DNA from: Oscillospiraceae bacterium
GTDB taxonomy: Bacteria > Bacillota_A > Clostridia > Oscillospirales > Ruminococcaceae
Assembly: GCA_004558145.1 (NCBI GenBank)
Contig: SFDQ01000002.1
Location: 248,001-312,000, forward strand
Length of the DNA stretch: 64,000 nt
Direction of reading: 5' to 3'
Each line of letters begins with the position of its first letter. The first letter of the stretch is position 1. The position numbers were made by a program, and so were the translations under genes. The notes under the pieces are model-generated. The model was given only the letters and a program-made list of their open reading frames with translations. It was not told the DNA's origin and ran no database searches. Positions 49,977 to 58,487 of the stretch are shown piece after piece.

Positions 49977-50594
49977 TCACACAGTACCAAAGATGTTCTC
50001 GACGATGCCGCCGAAACCACCAAAGCTCAAAGCAGCCACCGAGGCGGCCACCAGGGTGATGGGCAGGCCTTCAAAGCACTTGGGGGGCTGAGCGTCCTCC
50101 AGGCGCTTGCGCACGCCGCTGAACATCACCATGGCCAGCATGAAGCCGACACCCGCGCCCACGGCGCACACCATGCTCTCGGCAAAGTTGTAGCCGTTGT
50201 CGATGTTCAGCACGGTAACGCCCAGCACGGCGCAGTTGGTGGTGATCAGGGGCAGGTAAACGCCCAGGGCCTTGTGCAGGGGAGGCATGAATTTCTTCAT
50301 GGCGACCTCCACCAGCTGCACCAGCACCGCAATGACCAGGATGAAGACGATGGTCTGCAGATAGCCCAGGTCCCACTTCAGGTTGCCTTCCGCGTCCACG
50401 GGGGTGAGCAGGAAGTTCTGGATGGGCCAGGTCACCGCGGTGGCCAGCGCCATGACGAAGATAACGGCACAGCTCATGCCGAAGGCGGAGTCCAGCTTTT
50501 TAGACACGCCCAGGAAGGGGCAGATGCCCAAAAACTGCACCAGAACGTAGTTGTTCACCAAAATCATGGTGAAGAAAATAGCAGCCAAAGCCAT
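49977..50594 (-). CDS. rnfA: Rnf complex subunit RnfA
   Basis: A 205-residue protein with six membrane helices, paralogous to RnfE. NNYVLVQFLGICPFLGVSKK contains the conserved Cys region of the membrane iron-sulfur site, and LPLITTNCAVLGV the second. The ATG shares a base with the rnfE stop (TAATG), so translation is coupled. Confidence 0.96.
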   Translation of the reverse strand: MALAAIFFTMILVNNYVLVQFLGICPFLGVSKKLDSAFGMSCAVIFVMALATAVTWPIQNFLLTPVDAEGNLKWDLGYLQTIVFILVIAVLVQLVEVAMKKFMPPLHKALGVYLPLITTNCAVLGVTVLNIDNGYNFAESMVCAVGAGVGFMLAMVMFSGVRKRLEDAQPPKCFEGLPITLVAASVAALSFGGFGGIVENIFGTV

Positions 50595-51262
50595 TATTCA
50601 CAGCCCCCTTTCGCGCCACAGACGCCCTTGGAGGGGCAACCCTCGCAGCCCACGCTGCGCTTTCTCCGGTCGCCCAGCTTGGTCTCGATGAAGACCACCA
50701 GCGCCATCAGCAGACCGAAGGTGAAGAAGCCGCCGGCAGGGCTGGTCATGAAGGTGAAGCGGTCGATGCTCTCGGGGATGATCTGGATGCCGTACCAGGT
50801 ACCGGCGCCCAGCACCTCGCGGATGGTGCTCATGAGCAGCAGAGCCAGGGTGAAGCCCAGGCCCATGCCCACGCCGTCCAGCGCGGAGTCGACCACGCCG
50901 TGCTTGGAGGCGAACATCTCGGCACGGCCCAGGATGATGCAGTTCACCACGATCAGGGGCAGATACACGCCCAGGGCGGCGTCCAGGTCAGGGAAGTAAG
51001 CCTTGACAAGGTTCTGCACGATGGTCACGAAGGTGGCGATGACGGTGATGTAAGCCGGCAGGCGCACCTGGCCGGGGATCACCTTGCGCAAAGCAGAGAT
51101 GGCGATGTTGGAGCAAACCAACACAAAGGTGGCCGCAAAGCCCATGCCGAAAGCATTGGACACCGCCGTGGTCAGGGCCAGCGTGGGGCAGGTGCCCAGC
51201 ACAAGGCGGAGCACCGGGTTTTCCTTCACGAGGCCGTCGGTAAGAATTTTCAGTTTACCCAT
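50594..51262 (-). CDS. rnfE: Rnf complex subunit RnfE
   Basis: A 222-residue six-helix membrane subunit. ENPVLRLVLGTCPTLALTT and LPLIVVNCIILGRAE are the Cys-bearing half-helix motifs matching RnfA. The C-terminal tail carries extra Cys (VGCEGCPSKGVCGAKGGC), four or five in a small patch, which is unusual and might bind metal. Confidence 0.95.
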   Translation of the reverse strand: MGKLKILTDGLVKENPVLRLVLGTCPTLALTTAVSNAFGMGFAATFVLVCSNIAISALRKVIPGQVRLPAYITVIATFVTIVQNLVKAYFPDLDAALGVYLPLIVVNCIILGRAEMFASKHGVVDSALDGVGMGLGFTLALLLMSTIREVLGAGTWYGIQIIPESIDRFTFMTSPAGGFFTFGLLMALVVFIETKLGDRRKRSVGCEGCPSKGVCGAKGGCE

Positions 51263-51282
51263 GATTCAAACAGCCTCCTCTC

Positions 51283-52392
51283 TCAAGCTGCGCTGGACGC
51301 GCTGGCAGCGGGCGCGCTGGCGGCTTCGCTGGTGGTGGCAGCGCTGCTGGCGCTGCTGTCGGCGGGCACGCTGGCGGCATCGCTGGCAACGGTTTCGCCG
51401 GTGCCGGCGTTCGGGTTCAGCAGGGCGATGGCCTGCACGCACTTGCGCACGGCCTTCTTCACGCCCACGGTGGACTGGGTGGAACCGGCCACGGTGTCCA
51501 CACCGTCCAGGCCGGCCTCATTGGCGATGCCGGTGTACTGGCCCAGGTAGTCCTCGCCGGCGGCCACGTCGCCGATGCCGGCGGTCTGGGTGGAAGCGTC
51601 CACCCACACACCGGTGATGACGCCGTTTGCGTCAAAGCCCACAGCGATGGTCATGGGGCTGGTAGCGTACTCCCAGCCCTTGTCCTCGGCGTACAGCACA
51701 TAGCTGCCGTCGTCGCCCTGCCAGGCCTCGGTCAGGCCTTCGGGGGTGTCGATCTGGGTCATGGAGGTGGCGTTCGGTGCCAGCATGGCGCGCACTTCCT
51801 CGGGGCTGAGGGTCACGGGGCCCTCGTCCACCACGGCGGCCTGGCCCAGAGCCACTTCGTTGAAGCAGTTCATGGCGCTGGTCACGGCGGAGGCAGCGGC
51901 CTTGGAGGAAACGGTGGCGCCGGTCATGGCGTCGATGTTGGTGCCCACGGTGGGCGCCTCGGTCATGCCGATGAACTGCTGGGTGAAGGTCACGCCGGCC
52001 TCACTGCCGTCCACCAGCTTCTGGCCGTAGCCGGAAGTCTCGGAGTTGGCCAGGAACTGGATGCCCACGATGGTGCCGTTGGCGTCGAAGCCCACGATCA
52101 CGGGCACGTCGCCGCCGAAGCCCTTGCCGTAGGCCTGGATGGCCCAGCCGGCGCCGTTGGTGGCCTTCATCACGGCCTGGATGTTGCTGGTCTGGTAATC
52201 GGTGACCGCCTCAAAGCCGTCGGCCTCGGGCAGCACGGCGAAGTACGCCTCGTTGGCGGCGGCTTCTTCCTGCGCCTTGATGATGGGAGCCGTCACTTCG
52301 TTGACAGCGGCCAGAGCCGCGCTCGCCACCAGGCAGATGGCGCCCAGCACCACGATGGGTTTTACGATGTTGTTCCAGGTGTTGCCTTTCAT
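51283..52392 (-). CDS. rnfG: Rnf complex subunit RnfG with duplicated FMN-binding domain
   Basis: A 369-residue protein, nearly twice the usual RnfG length. Residues 12-32 are a membrane helix. The first FMN_bind domain (about 85-190) has DAMTGATVSSKA, where the Thr normally carries covalent FMN. The second (about 215-320) repeats the fold (MTIAVGFDANGVITGVWVDAS) but has AGSTQSTVGVKKA in place of SGAT, so flavinylation there is doubtful. A Ser/Ala-rich tail ends the protein. The ATG overlaps the rnfD stop (ATGA). Confidence 0.93.
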   Translation of the reverse strand: MKGNTWNNIVKPIVVLGAICLVASAALAAVNEVTAPIIKAQEEAAANEAYFAVLPEADGFEAVTDYQTSNIQAVMKATNGAGWAIQAYGKGFGGDVPVIVGFDANGTIVGIQFLANSETSGYGQKLVDGSEAGVTFTQQFIGMTEAPTVGTNIDAMTGATVSSKAAASAVTSAMNCFNEVALGQAAVVDEGPVTLSPEEVRAMLAPNATSMTQIDTPEGLTEAWQGDDGSYVLYAEDKGWEYATSPMTIAVGFDANGVITGVWVDASTQTAGIGDVAAGEDYLGQYTGIANEAGLDGVDTVAGSTQSTVGVKKAVRKCVQAIALLNPNAGTGETVASDAASVPADSSASSAATTSEAASAPAASASSAA

Positions 52393-53387
52393 GCCTTTTC
52401 CGCCCCTTTCTTGTGTTTTTTATAGCCCAGGGGCACCTGCCGGGTCAGATCGTTGATGTAGGGCACGAACAGGTTCATGAGCAGGATGGCGTAGGACACG
52501 CCCTCGGCCATGTTGCCGAAAGCCCGGATGCCGAAGGTGATCAGGCCCAGGCCGATGCCAAACACGATCTTGCCCTTCAGGGTGAAGGGGCTGGTGACAT
52601 AGTCGGTGGCCATGAAGACCGCGCCGAACAGCAGGCCGCCGGCCAGCACTTCGTGCAGCACCAGCATGCCGGCGTCGGCAGCGCCCAGCTCACCCACGTT
52701 GAGCAGGAAGCTGAACACGGCGTAGCTGCCCACATAGGCAACAGGGATGGTGGCGGTGATGGTGCGGGTGATGAGCAGCCAGGCCAGGCCGATCAGGATG
52801 GCCAGAGCGCAGGTCTCGCCCATGACGCCGCCGTGCACGCCCATGAACAGGTCCATCAGCGGGTACTTGCCCACGCCGCCTTCCACCTGCAGGGGGGTGG
52901 CGCTGGAAGCGCCGTCCACGCCCATGATCTGCAGGGTGCGGGCAGCCTTGGGCGGGTTCACAAAGGCGGTCATGCGGCTGGCAAAGCCGGTGAACAGCAC
53001 GATGCGGGCCACCAGGGCGGGGTTGGCAAAGTTCATGCCGATGCCGCCAAACAGCTGCTTCATCAGCACGATGGCGATGAAGGCGCCCACGATGGCGATC
53101 CACAGGGGCATGGTGACCGGCATATTCAGCGCCAGGATCATGCCGGTGACCACGGCGGAGAGATCTCCCACCGGGTTGGGCTTCTTCATCAGATGGCAAT
53201 ACAGATACTCGAACAGCACGCTGGCCGCCACGGTGACGCCCACCACCAGAAGGGTGCGGGCGCCGAAGATGATGGTGCTGGCCACCACGCAGGGAAGCAG
53301 GGCAATGATGACGTTCAGCATCAGTTTGCGGGTGCTGGAGTTATCCTGGATATGCGGGGAGGCAGTAACGTTCAGACGGTTTTCCAT
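52389..53387 (-). CDS. rnfD: Rnf complex subunit RnfD
   Basis: A 332-residue membrane subunit with about nine helices. VDGASSATPLQ includes the Thr expected to bind FMN covalently. NFANPALVARIVLF and PLMDLFMGVHGGVMGETCALAILIG match the NqrB/RnfD family (only key motifs: NPAL, GGVMGE). ATG 53387 is one base from the rnfC stop; a frame to 53414 overlaps rnfC. Confidence 0.95.
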   Translation of the reverse strand: MENRLNVTASPHIQDNSSTRKLMLNVIIALLPCVVASTIIFGARTLLVVGVTVAASVLFEYLYCHLMKKPNPVGDLSAVVTGMILALNMPVTMPLWIAIVGAFIAIVLMKQLFGGIGMNFANPALVARIVLFTGFASRMTAFVNPPKAARTLQIMGVDGASSATPLQVEGGVGKYPLMDLFMGVHGGVMGETCALAILIGLAWLLITRTITATIPVAYVGSYAVFSFLLNVGELGAADAGMLVLHEVLAGGLLFGAVFMATDYVTSPFTLKGKIVFGIGLGLITFGIRAFGNMAEGVSYAILLMNLFVPYINDLTRQVPLGYKKHKKGAEKA

Positions 53388-53388
53388 A

Positions 53389-54699
53389 TTACTTGCTCGC
53401 CTCCTTCTTGGCAAAATCCTTGGCCAGGCTCATGGTCTGGGTGACAGGCCGCTTGGCGGGGCAGACATAGCTGCAGCTGCCGCACAGCATGCACAGGTCG
53501 ATGCACAGCTTGTCCAGGGCGGCGGCGTCCTTCTTGTTGAAGGCGCCGGCGATGACCACAGGCTCCAGGCCCATGGGGCAGGCGTCGATGCAGCGGCCGC
53601 AGCGGATGCAGGGCTGAGGCGCGGGCAGGGTGGCCTTCGCCTCGCTGAACACCAGCAGGCCGTTGTTCTGCTTGAGCACCGGGGTGGCGAGATCGGCCAC
53701 GGCAACGCCCATCATGGGGCCGCCCATGATCACCTTGCCAACGGTCACACCCTCTTTCACGCCGCAGAAATCCAGCACCTCCTGCAGGGGGGTGCCCACG
53801 ATGACTTCCACGTTCTTGGGCTCCTTGACCGCGTCGCCGTCCACAGTCATGCGGCGGGTGACCAGCGGCATGCCGGTGGCCAGATACTTGCCGATGGTGG
53901 ACACGGTGGTGACGTTCAGCACGATCACGCCCGCGTCGGCGGGCAGACCGCCCTGAGGCACCTCGCGGCCGGTGACGGACTCGATGAGCACCTTCTCAGC
54001 GCCCTGGGGGTAACGGCTGGGCAGAGGCTTGACCTCCACGCCGGCCACGCCCTTGGCCAGGCTGCACATCAGGTCGATGCACTCGGGCTTGTTGCGCTCG
54101 ATGCCGATGAAGCACTTCTTGATGTCCAGATACTTCATCACGGCCTCGATGCCGCTCATCACGGTCTCGCTGTTCTCCAAAAACTCCCGGGCGTCGGCGG
54201 TCAGGTACGGCTCGCACTCGGCGCCGTTGATGACCAGGGTGTCCACCGGGGTCTTGGGGCTCAGCTTCACCGCGGTGGGGAAGCCGGCGCCGCCCAGGCC
54301 CACAAGGCCGCAGGCCTGCACCGCAGCGAGCAGGCTTTCCTTGTCGGTCACGACGGGCGGTTTCACCGCCGGGTCAACGGTCTGCTCGCCGTCCGGCTGG
54401 ATGGTCACCGCCGGGCAGAAGCTGCCGTTGGACAGACGAACGTTGTCCACCCCGGTCACAGTGCCGGAAACGCCGGAGTAGATGTTTGCGCTGACGAAGC
54501 CGCCGGCCTGGCCGACCAGGGTGCCCACCTGAACGGTGTCCCCCTTCTTCACCACCGGCGTGCAGGGCGCGCCGATGTGCTGCTGCATGGGAAGGACCAC
54601 CTTGGTGGGAACGGGCATTTTGACCGTTTCCATCCCGGCAGTCCCCTTCTCATGCGGGACGCGGGCGCCCAGCGCCGCGCGCTTTAGCTTTTTCAACAT
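53389..54699 (-). CDS. rnfC: Rnf complex subunit RnfC
   Basis: A 436-residue soluble subunit that exchanges electrons with NAD. The N-terminal biotinyl-like barrel contains PMQQHIGAPCTPVVKKGDTV; the NADH/FMN region has GLVGLGGAGFPTAVKL and NGAECEPYLTAD; two [4Fe-4S] motifs are CIRCGRCIDACP and CMLCGSCSYVCP. First gene of the operon rnfCDGEAB. ATG 54699 has only GGGGGAT at 12 bases as ribosome site. Confidence 0.95.
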   Translation of the reverse strand: MLKKLKRAALGARVPHEKGTAGMETVKMPVPTKVVLPMQQHIGAPCTPVVKKGDTVQVGTLVGQAGGFVSANIYSGVSGTVTGVDNVRLSNGSFCPAVTIQPDGEQTVDPAVKPPVVTDKESLLAAVQACGLVGLGGAGFPTAVKLSPKTPVDTLVINGAECEPYLTADAREFLENSETVMSGIEAVMKYLDIKKCFIGIERNKPECIDLMCSLAKGVAGVEVKPLPSRYPQGAEKVLIESVTGREVPQGGLPADAGVIVLNVTTVSTIGKYLATGMPLVTRRMTVDGDAVKEPKNVEVIVGTPLQEVLDFCGVKEGVTVGKVIMGGPMMGVAVADLATPVLKQNNGLLVFSEAKATLPAPQPCIRCGRCIDACPMGLEPVVIAGAFNKKDAAALDKLCIDLCMLCGSCSYVCPAKRPVTQTMSLAKDFAKKEASK

Positions 54700-54778
54700 A
54701 AGTTGAACGATCCCCCATTTCTGTTGGTCTCGGGCACCGCGCCGCCCGGCTGGCGGACGCAAAATGCCCATTATTTTT

Positions 54779-54806
54779 ATTTTAGCATCTTTCTCTATCA
54801 AGTCAA
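54779..54806 (-). promoter_or_regulatory. Promoter of the rnf operon
   Basis: Minus strand -35 TTGACT (54801-54806), 16 bases, TGC-TAAAAT (TAAAAT 54779-54784). Leader of about 70 bases. Confidence 0.68.
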
Positions 54807-54875
54807 CCGTTCCTTGTATGATTTCACAGCGCGTCCTGCCCCATTTTCTGCCTTTGGGCAGGCCGCAAAAACTGT

Positions 54876-54905
54876 TTGCACAAACCGCCGTGAATGTGGT
54901 ATACT
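54876..54905 (+). promoter_or_regulatory. Promoter of the 43-residue gene
   Basis: -35 TTGCAC (54876-54881), 18 bases, -10 TATACT (54900-54905). Confidence 0.6.
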
Positions 54906-54977
54906 ATGTAACAAGAGAATTGCGCTCAAGCGGCGGGCGGCCATCGCCCGCTTTCGATAAAAAGGAGGTCGCGTTTC

Positions 54978-55109
54978 ATGAAACTGCTTGGCAAACTGGT
55001 GATGCTTTTGCTGGCCGCCGGGGCCGTGATCTTCGGCCTGGCCCTGCTGCGGGAGACCCGGCCCGATTACATCCCGGTGTACGACACCGACGAGGACGAA
55101 CTGTTCTGA
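54978..55109 (+). CDS. Small single-helix membrane protein, 43 residues
   Basis: Begins MKLLGKLVMLLLAAGAVIFG, one membrane helix, followed by a short acidic tail (YDTDEDELF). AAAGGAGG lies nine bases before the ATG, with its own promoter and terminator, which makes a real gene likely. No family recognised. The acidic tail may bind a partner or metal, which is speculation. Confidence 0.7.
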   Translation: MKLLGKLVMLLLAAGAVIFGLALLRETRPDYIPVYDTDEDELF

Positions 55110-55126
55110 TCCCGGCATTCAAAGCA

Positions 55127-55162
55127 AAGGGACCTGCCGCTTTCGCGGCAGGTCCCTTTTTG
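55127..55162. terminator. Terminator after the 43-residue gene
   Basis: GGGACCTGCCGC (55129-55140) with 55145-55156, then five T. It also stands after the minus-strand gene ending at 55186. Confidence 0.88.
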
Positions 55163-55185
55163 TTCTGTTTCGGCGGCCGGTCGGC

Positions 55186-56829
55186 TCACGCCTTTTCCTC
55201 CGCCTCCAGGCGGCAGCTGCCCTTGTAGGGCTTCTTCGCCGTGACGGTCAGCGCGCCGTCCGCCTCTTCGGCGCAGGTGTACTGCTCCGGCCGCAGCACC
55301 ACCTTTTCGGCCACGCCGTCCAGGTTGCCGTCGGTGTAGAGGGTGACTTTCAGCCCGCCCTCCGCCGTGCGCTCGGCCTCAAGGCCGGGGCGGTGGAGCT
55401 GCAGTTCCAGGGCGCCGGTGGTCTTGAGCAGCCGTCCGCCCTCGTCAAAGGCCCAGGCCACCACCGTGACGAACACGGGGATGTGGGGTTTTTTCATCTT
55501 TGCGCCGGTGAGGTTCAGCACCAGCGTGGCTTCGTGGGAAGTGCCCACCACCGCGGGCACCACCGCCTTGAGCCCCTCGGGGCAGATGGCGGTGGGAACA
55601 TAGTGCCAGCGCAGGCCCTCGCCGCCGTTCACGGTGAGGTGGATGTCCACCGCCGCGCCCTTGGTGTTCACCATATCGTCGAAGGGCCGGTAGAAGCTGA
55701 CCGAAACGGAAGGGGTGTCCTCCCCTTCCAGGCCGGGAGTCTCCTCCGGGAGGTCCGGGTCCTCAAAGTCCTCCCGGCGCTTTGCGAAGGGGGTGTTCTC
55801 CAGCGCGGTGGACAGCCCGTTCAGCACCGCGCCGCCGCCAAGGCCCAGCGCCGCCGCGCCGGCGGTGGTGGCCGCCACCCGCTTGGCGGTGTCGGCGCCC
55901 TCCCGCACCGGGATGCCGGTGGAGACCATGTCATCCGCCATCACCAGCAGCGAGCAGCCGAATTCCAGGGGCGTATCCTCCAGGTGTTTCACTTCGTATG
56001 TCTCGCCCTGGAGCTGCCAGACAAGGCTCGCCTTGTTGCCGCTGCCCGCCCGGGGATACTCGATGCGCCATTCAACAGGCATTCTGCTGCCCGATTTCCA
56101 GTTTTCGTTGTAGGACGGGATGTCGCCCCGGAAGGTCATCTCCAGCACAGCCTCCTCCGGTTGCGCCAGCTGTGCCGCCGGTTCGTCCAGTGCCTGCTGC
56201 ACCAGCGCGTCGTATTCCAGCGCCGCGCTCTCGTCCGGGAACATCCAGTCCCCGTCCACCTGCACCGCGCCCTCGGGCAGCGGCACCTGTGCCACCGCCT
56301 CCACCATGCAGCGCACCTGCACCTGCGCGTCCGCCGTGAGGTCCGGCCGGACGAAAGGCCAGTCCTCGGACGGTCTTATGCGGGCGCTGCCGCTCAGCCG
56401 AAGATCGCTGAACTCCATGTGGATGGTCACCTCGGACTCCGGCACCGGCCGGGCGAAGGTGACCGTCCGGCCGTCGCTGGTGAGCACCATATACTCCTGC
56501 GCGCCGTCAAGACTGGTGTCGTAGCGCAGTTTCGTGCAGGCCAGAAGGCCCCCGGAACCGTACGCTCTTCCCACCACATTAAATGAAGCATCAGCGGTAA
56601 ACGCATACCGTTTTCCCTTTTCCAGAAGCAGGGTGCCGTCCTGGGCGTCCTGGCCGCTGAGGGTCGCCGAAGGACGCGTTATGATGGAGTGGTTCAGGGT
56701 GGTGTCCACCCGGGTCTGCTCCAGATATTCCCATTGGTCCTCCTCCGCGAACACCGGCGCGGCGCAGGCAAGGCACAAGCCCACTGCCCCGGCCAGCGCC
56801 GCGAGGCGGCGCAGCACATTTCTCTTCAT
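55186..56829 (-). CDS. Secreted/membrane protein of unknown function, paralogue 1
   Basis: A 547-residue protein with a signal peptide (basic start, LAALAGAVGLCLACAAPVFA), about 290 residues of beta-rich N-terminal part, a Gly/Ala hydrophobic segment (TTAGAAALGLGGGAVLNGLS) followed by basic and acidic residues, and a C-terminal domain of about 200 residues (SVSVSFYRPFDDMVNTKGAAVDIHL...). The last 225 residues are almost identical to paralogue 2, while the N-terminal halves differ strongly. No known domain recognised. ATG 56829 follows AGGAGG by seven to eight bases. Last of a three-gene operon. Confidence 0.78.
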   Translation of the reverse strand: MKRNVLRRLAALAGAVGLCLACAAPVFAEEDQWEYLEQTRVDTTLNHSIITRPSATLSGQDAQDGTLLLEKGKRYAFTADASFNVVGRAYGSGGLLACTKLRYDTSLDGAQEYMVLTSDGRTVTFARPVPESEVTIHMEFSDLRLSGSARIRPSEDWPFVRPDLTADAQVQVRCMVEAVAQVPLPEGAVQVDGDWMFPDESAALEYDALVQQALDEPAAQLAQPEEAVLEMTFRGDIPSYNENWKSGSRMPVEWRIEYPRAGSGNKASLVWQLQGETYEVKHLEDTPLEFGCSLLVMADDMVSTGIPVREGADTAKRVAATTAGAAALGLGGGAVLNGLSTALENTPFAKRREDFEDPDLPEETPGLEGEDTPSVSVSFYRPFDDMVNTKGAAVDIHLTVNGGEGLRWHYVPTAICPEGLKAVVPAVVGTSHEATLVLNLTGAKMKKPHIPVFVTVVAWAFDEGGRLLKTTGALELQLHRPGLEAERTAEGGLKVTLYTDGNLDGVAEKVVLRPEQYTCAEEADGALTVTAKKPYKGSCRLEAEEKA

Positions 56830-56831
56830 GT

Positions 56832-58487
56832 TCACCCCTCCTGTTCGTCAGCCGCGATCCGGCAGCTTCCCTTGTAGGGCGGCTTTGCCTCGATGAGCAG
56901 GGCGCCGTCGGACGCTTCGGTGCAGGTGTACTGCTCCGGCTTCAGGGCCACTTTTTCCGCGATGCCGTCCAGGTTGCCGTCGGTGTAGAGGGTGACTTTC
57001 AGCGCCCCGTCCGCCGTGCGCTCGGCCTCAAGACCGGGGCGGTGGAGCTGCAGTTCCAGGGCGCCGGTGGTCTTGAGCAGCCGCCCGCCCTCATCGAAGG
57101 CCCAGGCCACCACGGTGATGAACACGGGGATGTGGGGCTTTTTCATCTTCGCGCCGGTGAGGTTCAGCACCAGCGTGGCCTCGTGGGACGCGCCCACCAC
57201 CGCGGGCACCACCGCTTTCAGTCCCTCGGGGCAGATGGCGGTGGGGATGTAGCGCCAGCGCAGGCCCTCGCCGCCGTTCACGGTGAGGTGGATGTCCACC
57301 GCCGCGCCCTTGGTGTTGACCAGATCGTCAAAGGGGCGGTAGAAGCTGACGGACACCGAGGGGGTATCCTCTTCGGGCAGATCGGGTGTATCGCCGGTGA
57401 GGTCCGGGTCCTCATAATCCTCCCGGCGCTTTGCGAAGGGGGTGTTCTCCAGCACCGAGGACAGCCCGTTCAGCACCGCGCCGCCGCCAAGGCCCAGCGC
57501 CGCCGCACCGGCGGTGGTGGCCGCTGCGCGGCCGGCGGTGGAGGAAGAGCGGCTCAGGCCGGTGGGCAGCCAGTCCGTGCCGATCAGCTCCACAGCGCCG
57601 TATTGTTCAAAGGGCACATATCCCGGCAACCCCAGCAAGGAACTGCTGTTTGTCCCATACTCCCACCCGGCTTCGGTCACAACGGTCTCCTCTTGGGTGT
57701 TGTGAACGTCCGCCACGGTGAAAAACCACGTCAGCTGCTCCTGTTCATGGAGCACATACCCGCCCCCGAACCGGCGGCTCCCGCTGCTGGAATGATGGTA
57801 GGTCGCCTGCGTCGGCGACGCCAGCTGGGCAGAGGGCGCATCCAGCGCATCCTGCGCCTGCTCCCGGTAGCGGGTGGCGGAGGCCTCGTCGGGGAAAAGG
57901 AGCTGTCCGTTCACCATCACCGCTTCCGGCGCGGGGAGCTCGGCCACCGCCTGCAGGGTGCCGGTGATCTCGATCTCCACATCCGCCAGGATCTCCGGCT
58001 CCACATATTCCTGCCCCTGGATGTTTTTCACCGTGCTGTCGGCTCCCAGCCGCACATTGGAAAACCGCGCCGTCTGCCTGACCTCGGAGCCGGGAACGAA
58101 TTTCCCGAACACCACCGTGTCCCCGCTCGCCGCAAGGATCACCGGTCCCTTGAACGTCAGACTGTAGGTGCTTCCGTCCTCGGACTCGGACGCGTATTGA
58201 AGCACCGATTGCATCCCATAGGTCGGCTGGCCGACTTCGGAAACGGTGTAGGTGCTTTCACAAACAAAATCCAGGCTCTCGCCCTCTTTCAAAAGAACGG
58301 AGTCCTGCCAGTCCCCCTCTGTTTTTCCGATCCGGGAGCTGTAATACCCGTTTCCTTCTTCCGCGGACAGGCGGATCTCCCGCAGCGGCCCGTCAAAGTC
58401 CGCCGCGAACGCCGGCGAAGCGCACAAAAGGCACAGCGAAGCCGCCCCGGCCAGAGCCAGCGCCTGCCGGATGAGTTTCTTTTTCAT
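56832..58487 (-). CDS. Secreted/membrane protein of unknown function, paralogue 2
   Basis: A 551-residue protein with signal peptide MKKKLIRQALALAGAASLCL and an AFA cleavage site, a variable N-terminal half with short beta motifs, the same TTAGAAALGLGGG hydrophobic segment and the same C-terminal domain as paralogue 1. The shared positions LPAPEAVMVNGQLLFPDEASA and LPEGAVQVDGDWMFPDESAA show the N-terminal halves are also related, though diverged. The ATG overlaps the upstream stop by one base (TGATG). Function unknown. Confidence 0.78.
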   Translation of the reverse strand: MKKKLIRQALALAGAASLCLLCASPAFAADFDGPLREIRLSAEEGNGYYSSRIGKTEGDWQDSVLLKEGESLDFVCESTYTVSEVGQPTYGMQSVLQYASESEDGSTYSLTFKGPVILAASGDTVVFGKFVPGSEVRQTARFSNVRLGADSTVKNIQGQEYVEPEILADVEIEITGTLQAVAELPAPEAVMVNGQLLFPDEASATRYREQAQDALDAPSAQLASPTQATYHHSSSGSRRFGGGYVLHEQEQLTWFFTVADVHNTQEETVVTEAGWEYGTNSSSLLGLPGYVPFEQYGAVELIGTDWLPTGLSRSSSTAGRAAATTAGAAALGLGGGAVLNGLSSVLENTPFAKRREDYEDPDLTGDTPDLPEEDTPSVSVSFYRPFDDLVNTKGAAVDIHLTVNGGEGLRWRYIPTAICPEGLKAVVPAVVGASHEATLVLNLTGAKMKKPHIPVFITVVAWAFDEGGRLLKTTGALELQLHRPGLEAERTADGALKVTLYTDGNLDGIAEKVALKPEQYTCTEASDGALLIEAKPPYKGSCRIAADEQEG

